Below, in pieces: positions 25,779 to 35,732 of a stretch of 64,000 bases of DNA (positions are counted from its first letter, which is position 1; each line of letters starts with the position of its first letter). A model generated the notes under the pieces. It was given only the letters and a program-made list of their open reading frames with translations, was not told the origin of the DNA and ran no database searches. The translations under genes and the position numbers were made by a program. The stretch lies in NCBI RefSeq assembly GCF_044385915.1, contig NZ_JBISCC010000125.1, forward strand, positions 434,001-498,000, written 5' to 3'. The stretch is from Thalassobellus citreus. GTDB lineage: Bacteria; Bacteroidota; Bacteroidia; Flavobacteriales; Flavobacteriaceae.

Positions 25779-28538
25779 TTAATCTACTTTTTTATCTTGA
25801 TTTTTAATTTCGTATTCAACAAAATCTCCTGCATTAACTACTGTCCACTTATCAAAGGTTCTAAAATACTTTTTAATAACTTTATTTACATCTTCAATAG
25901 TTAAACTTGTTACTTTGTCTTCAATAGCTTTATGAAACATCATATCTCTATCGTAATACAAATTATTATTTATTAAAGACGACAACTCATTATCTTTTGC
26001 CCTAGAAACATTTTCCCCTTGAACCCAACTAGTTATTGCGACCTTAAGTTCTTCCTCTGTTATACCATCTTTAATGAATCGTTCAATTTCCTCACTAAAT
26101 CCTTTTTGAACTTTTGATGCATTCTCTGGAGCATAAATAGCGTAAACTGTAATAGAGGATTTTTTATTTTCCGAGTCAGAATCAACATTAACATAGCCTC
26201 CTGCACCATAACTAACTCCATCTTTTTGACGAAGACGACCAGCTATTCTAGAATTTAAAAATCCGCCTCCAAAAATAGAACTAGCCACTTGAAGTGCCGC
26301 GTAATCTTCATCTACTTGACTAGCTTCAAAAGACATAACCCCAATACTAATAGCATTTTTCTTATCTGGAGTTTGTATTTTTTCGTTTGATGGTATATAT
26401 GGGCTAAACTTATTAGCTATTGGTGTATATGGTTTATTGGTTTTAAAATCGGCAAACTCTTTTTCAAAATAATCCTTCAAACTTTGTTCGTCTATATTAC
26501 CTATTGCAATTAAACTTGCATTATTTGATAGCCCATAAAAAGTATCATAATATTCTTGCATTGCTTCAACTGTAACAGCATTAACATCTTCAATATCTTC
26601 TTCTATTGTATTTACATATAAAGGATGTCCTTTTTCATACTTTTGGTTTAACAATCTTAATTTTTTACTTGCTAAATAATTAGGCTCTGTTTTATTTTTT
26701 TCTATCCTTGCTAATTCTTCAGTTTTAAGCTTTTCAAGCTCTACTGCATCAAACTTTGGATTTTTAAGCATATCTGTCATTAAAGCTAGAGTCTCGTTAA
26801 GATGTTCTTCCGTAGTACTAATCATAACGTTAACTTTTCCATTTGAACCAACAAAACGGATGGATGATTTTAAAGCACTTAATTTATCTTCAATATCCTG
26901 TCTTGAATTATTTTGAGTCCCTTTATTAAGCATTCTGCCCGTATAACTAGCTATTTTACCTTTATTCATCAAATCATCTACATTTCCATTTCTTAGCATA
27001 AACCTTAAATTTACCGTTTTTCCTCGGTTATCTTTTTTTATAAACCCATACTCTATTGGTGCTTTTTCTAGCTTACCAGATTGTAATCTATTCTGTATAT
27101 TTTCATAAGATACATCAAAAGCCTCTCCAGCTCCATAGCCTTCTTTACCTTTATAAGACTTTACCAATGCATCTAAACCTTCGGTATGTTCAATTTCTAC
27201 TCGAATAGGTTTCTTACTAGGTATAAAATTCCCAACGGTTCTGTTAGTATTTATTAAATAACGATTTGCAGCTGCATTAACTTTTTCTACAGTCATACTT
27301 TCAACACGATCTCTTTGAATAAAAGCCAAACGCCAATCTCCTGCTCCAATAAACTCACTCATATAAGTCCCTAAATAATTAGAGTTTCTTGCAATTTGAT
27401 CATATCGCTTTAATAAATTTGCCTTAGCTCGTTTTACCTCTTCTGATGTAACAGGATTATTTTTAAAATCATCTAAAACATTTAACAATGTACTTTCTGC
27501 TTCATTTAAAGATTTATCTGAAGGTACATCAACATTAAAATACATAAATGAAGGTTCTTTTGTAAATGGGGAATAAGACCATAATGAAGATGCCTTTTCT
27601 CCATCAATTAACGCCTTATATAACCTTCCCGAAGGCTCATCGGTTAAAATATTCTCTAAAACTGCCATTGCAGCATAATCTTCGTGTGAACCAGCCGGTG
27701 TATGATACATGGATGAAACAATTTGTAAGTCTCCTACTCTACTCAATGCCACTCTTTTTTCACCATCTTGAGCAGGCTCTATAGTTGGAATATCTCTTAA
27801 AGGAGCCTCTGGTTTTTTAATTCCTGCAAATTTTTTCTCAATAAGTGCCAACATTTTCTCTGTTTCAAACTTCCCTGTAACCATTAAAACAGCATTATCT
27901 GGTCTATAATATTTTTTATAAAAACCTTGCAGATTTTCTATTGGAACACGCTCTATATCAGACCTATTACCAATAGTAGACTTACCGTAGTTATGCCATA
28001 AAAAACCAGCACTAATAACTTTTTGCATAAGAACTCTTGTTGGCGAATTTTCACCACTTTCAAATTCATTTCTAACTACAGAAAATTCAGACTCTAAATC
28101 TTTTTTTGCTATATATGAATTTACCATTCTATCAGCTTCTAAATCTAAAGCCCAATCTAAATTTTCATCATTAGCATTAAACGTTTCAAAATAATTAGTA
28201 CGATCATAATAAGTAGTTCCATTAGGTCTAGCACCACGAGCCGTTAACTCTTTTGGGATATCTGGATGATTTGGTGTCCCTTTAAACACCATATGCTCTA
28301 ATAAATGAGCCATACCTTTTTCTCCGTAACCTTCGTGACGTGATCCTACTTTATAAGTGATATTTACAGTTATTGTTTGTGAGGAATTATCTGGGAATAG
28401 TAAAACTTTTAAACCATTATCAAGCATATACTCAGTTATACCTTCAACATTGGCTGTTTGTTTAACTTGTGCTTCTGTAGTAAAACTTACTAAGTAGGCT
28501 AATAATAAAATTGTAAAAATTTGATTGATGTTTTTCAT
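25779..28538 (-). CDS. M16 family zinc metallopeptidase (pitrilysin-like)
   Basis: A 919-residue secreted or envelope protein with an N-terminal signal (residues 1-22, ILLLAYLVSFTTEA) and two tandem M16 units. The first carries the inverted zinc motif HLLEH at residues 78-82 with a downstream RNEFESGEN providing the third ligand. The second unit, from about residue 500, lacks HxxEH but has the R/Y region GRLRQKDGVSYGAGGY. This is the layout of long bacterial pitrilysins, in which one half is catalytic. It is monocistronic and divergent from parA. Confidence 0.92.
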   Translation of the reverse strand: MKNINQIFTILLLAYLVSFTTEAQVKQTANVEGITEYMLDNGLKVLLFPDNSSQTITVNITYKVGSRHEGYGEKGMAHLLEHMVFKGTPNHPDIPKELTARGARPNGTTYYDRTNYFETFNANDENLDWALDLEADRMVNSYIAKKDLESEFSVVRNEFESGENSPTRVLMQKVISAGFLWHNYGKSTIGNRSDIERVPIENLQGFYKKYYRPDNAVLMVTGKFETEKMLALIEKKFAGIKKPEAPLRDIPTIEPAQDGEKRVALSRVGDLQIVSSMYHTPAGSHEDYAAMAVLENILTDEPSGRLYKALIDGEKASSLWSYSPFTKEPSFMYFNVDVPSDKSLNEAESTLLNVLDDFKNNPVTSEEVKRAKANLLKRYDQIARNSNYLGTYMSEFIGAGDWRLAFIQRDRVESMTVEKVNAAANRYLINTNRTVGNFIPSKKPIRVEIEHTEGLDALVKSYKGKEGYGAGEAFDVSYENIQNRLQSGKLEKAPIEYGFIKKDNRGKTVNLRFMLRNGNVDDLMNKGKIASYTGRMLNKGTQNNSRQDIEDKLSALKSSIRFVGSNGKVNVMISTTEEHLNETLALMTDMLKNPKFDAVELEKLKTEELARIEKNKTEPNYLASKKLRLLNQKYEKGHPLYVNTIEEDIEDVNAVTVEAMQEYYDTFYGLSNNASLIAIGNIDEQSLKDYFEKEFADFKTNKPYTPIANKFSPYIPSNEKIQTPDKKNAISIGVMSFEASQVDEDYAALQVASSIFGGGFLNSRIAGRLRQKDGVSYGAGGYVNVDSDSENKKSSITVYAIYAPENASKVQKGFSEEIERFIKDGITEEELKVAITSWVQGENVSRAKDNELSSLINNNLYYDRDMMFHKAIEDKVTSLTIEDVNKVIKKYFRTFDKWTVVNAGDFVEYEIKNQDKKVD

Positions 28539-28755
28539 ATGATTCTATTTATTGATTTTCGATTGTCTTATACAACTTCTGTAATAATCATTCATCTGAC
28601 TAGCTAAATTTTTATTTATGGATGCTTCATTATCTATTTTTTAGTAGAAACCATAAATGTAGGAATTTAATACTATAAAGCAGTTAAAAAAATTATAAAT
28701 TTAAGTAAGACTCTTGTTAATATCTAGCTAATTGGTAAATCCACTTTCTGTATAC

Positions 28756-28773
28756 GAATTTGTTAACAAATTC
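28756..28773. promoter_or_regulatory. Perfect 18-bp palindrome upstream of parA
   Basis: GAATTTGTTAACAAATTC is its own reverse complement. It lies 57 bp before the parA ATG in the divergent M16-parA intergenic region. It could be an operator. It is unlike the GTTTCACGTGAAAC-type parS site. Confidence 0.5.
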
Positions 28774-28830
28774 CATTTTTATTCCTCATAAATAATCGTA
28801 TTTTTACCGATATTTAAACCAAATCATTTA

Positions 28831-29595
28831 ATGGGTAAAATCATTGCAATTGCTAACCAAAAAGGAGGTGTTGGAAAAACAACAACATCTATAAACCTAG
28901 CTGCTTCACTTGGCGTTCTAGAAAAAAAAGTATTACTTATTGATGCTGACCCTCAAGCAAATGCAACTTCTGGAATTGGAATTGATGTTGAATCTGTTGA
29001 AATAGGCACCTATCAGCTTTTAGAACATTCAAATTCTGCAAAAGAAGCTGTCGTTAAAACTGACACACCAAACTTAGACATTATTCCAGCACATATTGAC
29101 TTAGTTGCTATTGAAATAGAGCTTGTTGATAAAGATGAACGTGAATACATGTTAAAAAAAGCATTAAGAGATATTAAAAACGATTATGATTACATTATAA
29201 TTGATTGTGCGCCTTCTTTAGGTCTTTTGACTTTAAACGCTTTAACAGCTGCTGATGCTGTAATAATACCTATTCAATGCGAATATTTTGCTTTAGAAGG
29301 TTTAGGAAAATTATTAAACACAATTAAAAGTGTTCAAAAAATTCACAATACAGAATTAGATATTGAAGGCTTATTATTAACCATGTATGATTCACGGTTA
29401 CGTTTATCTAACCAAGTGGTTGAAGAAGTACAAAAACACTTTAACGATATGGTTTTTCAAACCATTATACAACGTAACGTCCGTTTAAGCGAGGCTCCAA
29501 GCTATGGAGAAAGCATAATTAATTATGATGCTTCTAGTAAAGGAGCTAGTAATTACTTAAGTTTGGCAAAAGAAATTATCAATAAAAACTCTTAA
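28831..29595 (+). CDS. parA: Chromosome-partitioning ATPase ParA (Soj)
   Basis: A 254-residue ParA/Soj ATPase. It starts MGKIIAIANQKGGVGKTTTS, which contains the deviant Walker A motif, and has LLIDADPQANATSG and the YIIIDCAPSLGLLTLNALTA Walker B region. It dimerises on ATP, binds DNA non-specifically and moves ParB-parS complexes during chromosome segregation. It lacks the N-terminal helix-turn-helix of plasmid ParA proteins, which agrees with a chromosomal copy. parB begins three bases after its stop. Confidence 0.96.
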   Translation: MGKIIAIANQKGGVGKTTTSINLAASLGVLEKKVLLIDADPQANATSGIGIDVESVEIGTYQLLEHSNSAKEAVVKTDTPNLDIIPAHIDLVAIEIELVDKDEREYMLKKALRDIKNDYDYIIIDCAPSLGLLTLNALTAADAVIIPIQCEYFALEGLGKLLNTIKSVQKIHNTELDIEGLLLTMYDSRLRLSNQVVEEVQKHFNDMVFQTIIQRNVRLSEAPSYGESIINYDASSKGASNYLSLAKEIINKNS

Positions 29596-29598
29596 ATT

Positions 29599-30516
29599 AT
29601 GGCTAAGGCAACAAAAAAACAAGCTTTAGGTAGAGGTTTATCGGCTCTTTTAAGCGACCCTAGCAACGACATACAATCTGTTCAAGATAAAAATGCTGAT
29701 AAAGTTATTGGTAATATTATTGAATTAGATATAGATTTTATTGAGGTTAATCCTTTTCAACCTCGAACTAATTTTAGTGAAGAATCTTTACGCGAACTAG
29801 CTTCTTCTATTAAAGAATTAGGTATTATTCAGCCTATAACCGTTAGAAAACTTGGATTTAACAAATATCAATTAGTTTCTGGTGAGCGTCGTTTTAGAGC
29901 TTCAAAATTATTAGGTTTAGAAACAATTACATCATACGTCAGAATTGCTAACGACCAAGAATCATTAGAAATGGCTCTGGTTGAAAATATTCAACGTCAA
30001 GATTTAGATCCTATAGAAATTGCATTATCATACCAACGCTTAATTGATGAAATTAATTTAACACAAGAACAAATGAGTGAGCGCGTTGGAAAAAAACGCT
30101 CCACTATTACAAATTATTTACGTTTATTAAGATTAGATCCTATCATACAAACAGGTATGCGAGATGGGTTTATATCTATGGGACACGGGCGTGCTTTAAT
30201 TACTATTGAAGACCAAGCAACACAATTAGATATTTATGAAAAAGTATTATCTAATAAGTTATCTGTAAGAGAAACCGAAGTTATGGTACGTAACTTTAAC
30301 GATAATGATGAAGTAAAAGTACCTTCAAAAGGTAAAGAAGAAGACTCGGAAGAATTGCCAAAATTCATAAAAAAAGGCATAAGTACATTTTCAGAATACT
30401 TTGGGCATAAAATTGACGTTAAAGTTTCTAAGAACGGTAAAGGAAAAATAACGATTCCTTTTCATTCTGAGGAAGATTTTAATCGTATTAAAAAATTAGT
30501 TCAAGGTGCCAAATAA
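29599..30516 (+). CDS. parB: Chromosome-partitioning protein ParB
   Basis: A 305-residue ParB. The N-terminal KKQALGRGLSALLSD box is the ParA-interacting region. The NPFQPRTNFSEESLRELASS and LVSGERRFRASKLLGL blocks form the CTP-binding N-terminal domain. QMSERVGKKRSTITNYLRLL is the helix-turn-helix that reads parS. The C-terminal FSEYFGHKIDVKVSKNGKGK region should dimerise. It forms an operon with parA and overlaps the next gene by 11 bp. No parS-like CACGTG palindrome was noticed near it. Confidence 0.95.
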   Translation: MAKATKKQALGRGLSALLSDPSNDIQSVQDKNADKVIGNIIELDIDFIEVNPFQPRTNFSEESLRELASSIKELGIIQPITVRKLGFNKYQLVSGERRFRASKLLGLETITSYVRIANDQESLEMALVENIQRQDLDPIEIALSYQRLIDEINLTQEQMSERVGKKRSTITNYLRLLRLDPIIQTGMRDGFISMGHGRALITIEDQATQLDIYEKVLSNKLSVRETEVMVRNFNDNDEVKVPSKGKEEDSEELPKFIKKGISTFSEYFGHKIDVKVSKNGKGKITIPFHSEEDFNRIKKLVQGAK

Positions 30517-31117
30517 ATTCATATTAGCAAGTCTATTCGTATTACTTTTTTGCTTTTCAATTATTGGACAAGAAAAAAAAACAAAAAAACAAAAACCTGA
30601 AAAAGAGATCGTAATAGATACATTGGTTAATATTAACGAACCAATAAATCCACTTTCTCCAGCAAAAGCAGCTTTTTATTCTGCTGTTTTACCTGGTTTA
30701 GGGCAAGCATACAACAAACAATATTGGAAAATCCCTATTGTTTATGCAGCTTTAGGTACTGGAATATATTTCTACACAAACAACAACAAAGAATACAATA
30801 GATATAGAGATGCTTATAAAAGTAGATTAGCTGGCTTTAAAAATGATGAATTTTACACACAAGATGCTTTAGGTAATCCTGTTGAAAGAGTTACAACAGA
30901 TGGCTTGGAACGTGCTCAAAAATTCTACAGAAAAAACAAAGAAATGTCGCTTTTGGCTATTGTTGGCATTTACGCTTTAAATATTATAGAAGCTAATGTA
31001 TCATCGCATTTAATGCAATTTAATGTCGATGAAAACTTATCTTTAACACCACATTATAAAATGAATGAGATTGATGCAACAAGCAATCTCGGATTAACTT
31101 TAAATTTTAAATTTTAA
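30506..31117 (+). CDS. DUF5683 domain-containing protein
   Basis: A 203-residue protein with a signal peptide (LASLFVLLFCFSIIGQ) and the DUF5683 core: SPAKAAFYSAVLPGLGQAYN, then YWKIPIVYAALGTGIYFY and a second hydrophobic segment near residue 155. The GTG at 30506 is chosen because the hydrophobic signal follows at once and no ATG lies nearer. It overlaps parB by 11 bp. Function is unknown. It commonly accompanies parB and dapB in Flavobacteriia, and a membrane location is predicted. Confidence 0.82.
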   Translation: MPNKFILASLFVLLFCFSIIGQEKKTKKQKPEKEIVIDTLVNINEPINPLSPAKAAFYSAVLPGLGQAYNKQYWKIPIVYAALGTGIYFYTNNNKEYNRYRDAYKSRLAGFKNDEFYTQDALGNPVERVTTDGLERAQKFYRKNKEMSLLAIVGIYALNIIEANVSSHLMQFNVDENLSLTPHYKMNEIDATSNLGLTLNFKF

Positions 31118-31118
31118 C

Positions 31119-31826
31119 ATGAACATTGCTTTACTAGGATACGGAAGAATGGGTCAAACCATAGAACAAATTGCCATTAAACGTGGACATAATATTGTTT
31201 TAAAAGTAGACAAAGACGATAAAGATTACGATATCACAAAAGCAGATGTTGCTATAGATTTTAGTATACCTAACGTTGCTTTCAATAACATTTCTAATTG
31301 TTTAAACAATAATGTTCCTGTTATTTCAGGAACAACGGGTTGGTTAGAAAATTATGATAATGCTGTAGCCTTATGTAAAGAAAAAAAGGGCGCTTTTATT
31401 TATGCTTCTAATTATAGTTTAGGAGTTAATATCTTTTTCGAGTTAAATAAAACATTAGCAAAAATGATGAGCAATTTGAAACAATACAATGTTTCAATGG
31501 AAGAAATTCATCATACTAAAAAACTTGATGCTCCTAGCGGAACAGCTATATCATTAGCAAACGATGTTATTGAATTTAACAATAACTTTAAAGCATGGGA
31601 ATTAGATTCAACAAAAGAAGAAGCTACAATTCCAATTGTAGCTAAACGTATAGAAGACGTTCCAGGAACGCATACTGTAACATACGAAAGTGAGGTTGAT
31701 ACAATTACTATTGAGCATATTGCACACAACAGACAAGGGTTTGCTCTTGGTGCCGTTATTGCAGCCGAATGGATTATTGGAAAAACGGGCGTTTTTACAA
31801 TGAACGATGTGTTAAATATTGGTTAA
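31119..31826 (+). CDS. dapB: 4-hydroxy-tetrahydrodipicolinate reductase
   Basis: A 235-residue reductase with the NAD(P)-binding MNIALLGYGRMGQTIEQIA and the family signature EIHHTKKLDAPSGTAI containing the catalytic His and Lys. ISGTTGW occupies the usual active-site loop. It catalyses the NAD(P)H-dependent second committed step to diaminopimelate and lysine. The short length is usual in Bacteroidota. It begins one base after the DUF5683 gene. Confidence 0.95.
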   Translation: MNIALLGYGRMGQTIEQIAIKRGHNIVLKVDKDDKDYDITKADVAIDFSIPNVAFNNISNCLNNNVPVISGTTGWLENYDNAVALCKEKKGAFIYASNYSLGVNIFFELNKTLAKMMSNLKQYNVSMEEIHHTKKLDAPSGTAISLANDVIEFNNNFKAWELDSTKEEATIPIVAKRIEDVPGTHTVTYESEVDTITIEHIAHNRQGFALGAVIAAEWIIGKTGVFTMNDVLNIG

Positions 31827-31893
31827 TACTTATAACTTTATGTAACAACATAAACAAGTATTACTACTAACAAAAAAATTAAATATTACGATT

Positions 31894-33603
31894 ATGACAT
31901 TAATGCAATGGTTTATTTTTATCCTAATAATTCAAGTAATTCATGGTTTAGGAACTTGGAAACTATATCTAAAAGCAGGTAGACAAGCTTGGGAAGCTTT
32001 TATTCCTGTTTATAATGGTATTGTTTTAATGAAAATAATCAACCGTCCTTGGTGGTGGTTTATTCTTCTATTTTTACCTATTGTAAACCTCATTATGTTT
32101 ATAGTTGTATGGGTAGAAACCGCTAGAAGTTTTGGTAAAAACCAGCCTGTAGACACATTTTTAGCTGTTATATCATTAGGTTTTTACAACTACTATTTAA
32201 ATTATTTTACCAATGTAAAACATGTTAAAGATAGAAGTATTAATCCTAAATCGGGTTCAGGTGAATGGACAAGTTCTATTTTATTTGCAATAGTAGCAGC
32301 TACTATTGTACACACCTATTTTATTCAACCATTTACTATTCCTTCTTCTTCATTAGAAAAATCGTTATTAGTAGGCGATTTTCTATTTGTAAGCAAGTTT
32401 CATTATGGTGCTAGAATACCAATGACAACTGTTGGAGCGCCTATGGTACACGATACCATTCCTAAATTAGGTGTAAAATCTTATTTATTTAATGATCATT
32501 TTGAAGAAAGAAAAACATCATTAGCTAATAAATTACAATTACCTTATTTAAGATTCCCAGGGTTTGAAAACATTGAACGCAATGATATTGTAGTATTCAA
32601 TCAGCCAGCAGACACCTTGCTGAACATGAATGACTTTCATCCTGATAGAAATTATTACAAACCGATAGATAAAAAGACCAATTTAGTAAAACGTTGTGTT
32701 GCTATTGCTGGAGATTCTTTAGAAGTTCGTGATGGTTATGTATACATAAATGGTAAAAAAAATATACTACCTGATAGAGCTAAAATACAATTCATGTCCA
32801 AGGTTCAATCTATAAACTATCTTAATGATAATTTTATTAAACAACTTGGTAGTACAGAATATTATCGATTTTATATAATATCACGAAACAAAATAGATCG
32901 ATATATCCAACAGAATTATGGATTACAAGCTATTGAAGGTGACAAAAACAACTTCTTAATACAGGTTTCTCCAAGTGAAAACCTAAGACAGTTTATAAAT
33001 CAATATGATCTAAAATTAACTGGAAGACTAATTATAAACTTAACTGACGAATCATTCAACAGATTAAAAAATGATCCAAATATTAAATCGATAGAAAAGA
33101 TTCAATCGCAAAAAGGAGACAGAAATTCTTCTGTTTTCCCCCATGATCCAAATTACAAATGGAATACGGACTTTTTTGGACCTTTATATATACCTGAAGC
33201 AGGAAAAACAATTAACATAAATCTTGATGTATTACCTCTTTACAAGCGTGCTATTACAGAATATGAAGGAAACTCATTAAAAGTAAAAGGAAATCAAATT
33301 TTTATTAATGACAAATTAACAACCACCTATACTTTTAAACAAAATTACTATTGGATGATGGGTGACAATCGTAATAATTCTATAGATGCTAGAATGTGGG
33401 GCTTTGTACCATTTGATCACGTTGTTGGAAAGCCAGTATTCATTTGGATGAGTTGGGACGGATTAAAACCAAGATGGGAACGTTTCTTTACTACCGTTAG
33501 CGGATCAGGAAAAGCAACTTCTGTTTTCATTCCGTTTATAGTTTTACTATTTGGAATATTTGGATTTAATAAATGGAGAGCACGTAAAAAAGCTAATAAT
33601 TAA
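31894..33603 (+). CDS. lepB: Signal peptidase I, long flavobacterial form
   Basis: A 569-residue S26 peptidase. N-terminal helices (residues 5-25, 52-75) form a domain absent from short forms. The catalytic Ser is Ser153 in the FTIPSSSLEKSLL box, where Leu replaces the usual Met. The general-base Lys is Lys266 in NLVKRCVAIAGD. A roughly 170-residue insert separates this from the C-terminal MMGDNRNNSIDARMWGFVP box. It cleaves signal peptides from exported preproteins at the outer face of the inner membrane. The long insert is typical of this class. Confidence 0.93.
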   Translation: MTLMQWFIFILIIQVIHGLGTWKLYLKAGRQAWEAFIPVYNGIVLMKIINRPWWWFILLFLPIVNLIMFIVVWVETARSFGKNQPVDTFLAVISLGFYNYYLNYFTNVKHVKDRSINPKSGSGEWTSSILFAIVAATIVHTYFIQPFTIPSSSLEKSLLVGDFLFVSKFHYGARIPMTTVGAPMVHDTIPKLGVKSYLFNDHFEERKTSLANKLQLPYLRFPGFENIERNDIVVFNQPADTLLNMNDFHPDRNYYKPIDKKTNLVKRCVAIAGDSLEVRDGYVYINGKKNILPDRAKIQFMSKVQSINYLNDNFIKQLGSTEYYRFYIISRNKIDRYIQQNYGLQAIEGDKNNFLIQVSPSENLRQFINQYDLKLTGRLIINLTDESFNRLKNDPNIKSIEKIQSQKGDRNSSVFPHDPNYKWNTDFFGPLYIPEAGKTININLDVLPLYKRAITEYEGNSLKVKGNQIFINDKLTTTYTFKQNYYWMMGDNRNNSIDARMWGFVPFDHVVGKPVFIWMSWDGLKPRWERFFTTVSGSGKATSVFIPFIVLLFGIFGFNKWRARKKANN

Positions 33604-33617
33604 TTTGTTGATATTTT

Positions 33618-33694
33618 GTCATTCCTGCGAAAGCAGGAATCTTATAGATTGAAACTTAATTATAAAAGTAGATCCCTGTCTTCGCAGGAAAGAC
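33618..33694. repeat. Inverted pair of GAAA-loop hairpin repeats (REP-like)
   Basis: Unit one (33618-33642) has the core ATTCCTGCGAAAGCAGGAAT. Unit two (33670-33694) is an inverted, diverged copy. Each unit is itself a hairpin, and together they make a BIME-like pair in the lepB to WbqC-like gap. Related copies lie at 34646-34669 and 62305-62326. Confidence 0.78.
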
Positions 33695-33701
33695 AATACA
33701 A

Positions 33702-34325
33702 ATGAATATTATAATTCACCCTACATACTTTCCTAATATTGCACATTTTGTTGCTATGGTAAAAGCCAAGGAAGTAAGGCTAGAGGTAGATGACAACTTT
33801 TTAAAACAAACTTATAGAAATAGGACTTATATATACGGAGCTAACGGAAAACTAGCTTTAAATATTCCTGTTATACACACGCAAAAAAATCGTCAAAAAT
33901 ATCGTGAGGTTAAAATTTTTAATGAAGAAAAATGGCAAAGTCTGCATTGGAAATCTTTACTTTCGGCTTACAGAACCTCTCCTTTTTTTGAATATTACGA
34001 AGATGAACTCCAACCTTTATTTGATTTAAAAGTTGATTACATTTTAGATTTTAATTTAAAATGTTTTGAAATTATTTGCGATTGCCTACAATTAGAATTA
34101 AATATTTCTAAAACCGAAGTTTATCAAAATACAATTGAAGGAGTTTCAGATTTCAGATATTTAGTAAATGCTAAAAAAGAACAACCTTACTCTTTTGATA
34201 CTTACATACAAGTTTTCAATAACAAACATGGTTATATTCCTAATTTAAGCATCTTAGATTTATTATTTAATGAAGGACCAAATGCTTTAAATTATTTAGA
34301 ATCTCAAACCTTAATTATTCAATAA
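33702..34325 (+). CDS. WbqC-like family protein
   Basis: A 207-residue soluble protein with the WbqC-family opening MNIIIHPTYFPNIAHFVAMV and, near residue 40, TYRNRTYIYGANGKLALNIP. SLHWKSLLSAYRTSPFFEYY follows near residue 85. The family was named from an O-antigen cluster, but its members are widespread outside such loci and the reaction is not established. Here it follows lepB after a repeat element and overlaps the DUF6122 gene by one base. Confidence 0.87.
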   Translation: MNIIIHPTYFPNIAHFVAMVKAKEVRLEVDDNFLKQTYRNRTYIYGANGKLALNIPVIHTQKNRQKYREVKIFNEEKWQSLHWKSLLSAYRTSPFFEYYEDELQPLFDLKVDYILDFNLKCFEIICDCLQLELNISKTEVYQNTIEGVSDFRYLVNAKKEQPYSFDTYIQVFNNKHGYIPNLSILDLLFNEGPNALNYLESQTLIIQ

Positions 34326-34633
34326 TGCTACAAACTATTGCACATTACGGATGTCATATTTTTATTCCGTTACTTGTTGCTTTACTTTTCTATAAAAGAA
34401 CATGGAAAACAGCCTTTTTAATTATGTTTGCAGGCATGCTAATAGATTTAGACCATCTATTAGCGACTCCTATTTTCGACCCAAATAGATGCAGTATTGG
34501 TTTTCATCCTCTTCACTCCTATTTTGCTATTTTGTTTTATTTATTTCTTTTAATTCCAAAAAAATCACGATTAGTTGCATTGGGCTTAGTCATACATATT
34601 TTTTCAGATTTTGTAGATTGCTCGTTTATGTAA
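34325..34633 (+). CDS. DUF6122 family small membrane protein
   Basis: A 102-residue protein with three hydrophobic segments and the histidine- and aspartate-bearing motifs HYGCHIFIP, LIDLDHLLATPIFDP and FHPLHSYFA, which mark the DUF6122 family. The pattern resembles membrane-bound metal-dependent hydrolases (YdjM-like). The activity is unknown. It is translationally coupled to the WbqC-like gene through a TAATG overlap. Confidence 0.82.
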   Translation: MLQTIAHYGCHIFIPLLVALLFYKRTWKTAFLIMFAGMLIDLDHLLATPIFDPNRCSIGFHPLHSYFAILFYLFLLIPKKSRLVALGLVIHIFSDFVDCSFM

Positions 34634-34645
34634 TTATTTAGGAAT

Positions 34646-34669
34646 AGATTCCAGCTACACGAGAATGGC
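34646..34669. repeat. Degenerate copy of the GAAA-loop hairpin repeat
   Basis: AGATTCCAGCTACACGAGAA with the following TGGC aligns to the reverse complement of the 33618 repeat with several substitutions and one deletion. It lies between the convergent DUF6122 and nuclease-family genes. Confidence 0.45.
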
Positions 34670-34673
34670 AAAC

Positions 34674-35699
34674 TTATTTATCCAGACTTAAGGTAGTCAT
34701 AACAGGATAATGATCTGAATAATGCGCTTCATAGGTTTGAAAACCATTAACAGAAAAAGCATCATCAGCAAAAATAAAATCAATTCTTACTGGAAAGAAT
34801 TTAAAATCGTAAGTACGTCCAAAACCACTCCCGCGTTCTTTAAACGTGTCATTTAAATCGCCTTTAATTTTTCTATATACATAAGAGAATGCTGTATTAT
34901 TAAAATCGCCACAAATAACCATTTTATATGTACATTGCTTTTTATGCATTAAAAACAATTCGGTTTGAAACTGCTGCATCTTAAAAGTTCTGCCAATACG
35001 TTTTAATATACGCTCAGAATCCTCTTTTTTAAGACTTTCCATCTTGGTATCAATACGTAAAGATTCTAAATGAATATTATAAAATCGCATGGTATCTAAT
35101 CCTTTTACAACATCTGCAAAAATGGCATTATTACCAGTATCTGGAAACTCTATAGATCCTGAATTAATAATAGGAAACTGAGAAAAAATAGCTTGTCCGT
35201 ATTTTGTTTTTTTTCCTGAAAGTTTTTCAAACTTATGTTTGAAAAATGAAAGATCTATATTTTTATGTGGATGATATTCTTGAATACTTAACACATCTGG
35301 TGCTTCCGTTTTTATAAAATCTACAATTTTAGTTTCAACTCCTTTCTCAGGAATCCAATCATACAAATTAAAGAGGCGAACATTATAATTCATCACCTTT
35401 ATATTCTGAGGATTTTCAACTTTTTGAGAAGATGAAAATTTATATAAAGTGCCAAAAGACAAGTACCCTATTAGTAAAACAACCAAAGACATCATGAATT
35501 GTTTTTTACGTTTTACCAACCAATAAACAAAAAACAAAACATTAATTAAACCTATAAAAGAAACTCCTAAATTAAGAACTGATAAAACCGAAAATGTTTT
35601 AGGAGGTAAAAAAGGTAAAGCATAAGAAAACAACAACAAAGCTGCAAAAACAACATTGATGAAATAGAGTATTTTATCAATAAAACGCAACTTTTTCAT
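34674..35699 (-). CDS. Endonuclease/exonuclease/phosphatase family membrane protein
   Basis: A 341-residue protein with about three N-terminal membrane helices (residues 10-95) and then an EEP-fold domain from about residue 100. Motifs are KVMNYNVRLF, VLSIQEYH (catalytic Glu), VICGDFNNTAFS, and the C-terminal YSDHYPVMTTL with the active-site Asp-His pair. Family members include nucleases and phosphodiesterases. Substrate is unknown and the domain probably faces the periplasm. It lies 33 bp downstream of the rhomboid gene pair. Confidence 0.9.
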   Translation of the reverse strand: MKKLRFIDKILYFINVVFAALLLFSYALPFLPPKTFSVLSVLNLGVSFIGLINVLFFVYWLVKRKKQFMMSLVVLLIGYLSFGTLYKFSSSQKVENPQNIKVMNYNVRLFNLYDWIPEKGVETKIVDFIKTEAPDVLSIQEYHPHKNIDLSFFKHKFEKLSGKKTKYGQAIFSQFPIINSGSIEFPDTGNNAIFADVVKGLDTMRFYNIHLESLRIDTKMESLKKEDSERILKRIGRTFKMQQFQTELFLMHKKQCTYKMVICGDFNNTAFSYVYRKIKGDLNDTFKERGSGFGRTYDFKFFPVRIDFIFADDAFSVNGFQTYEAHYSDHYPVMTTLSLDK

Positions 35700-35732
35700 G
35701 TGTTCATATATTCTTTTAGAGGCAACACAATA

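Noticed and set aside
33618..33694. CRISPR repeat pair
   Set aside because: Only two units, in inverted orientation, with no regular spacers and no cas genes.
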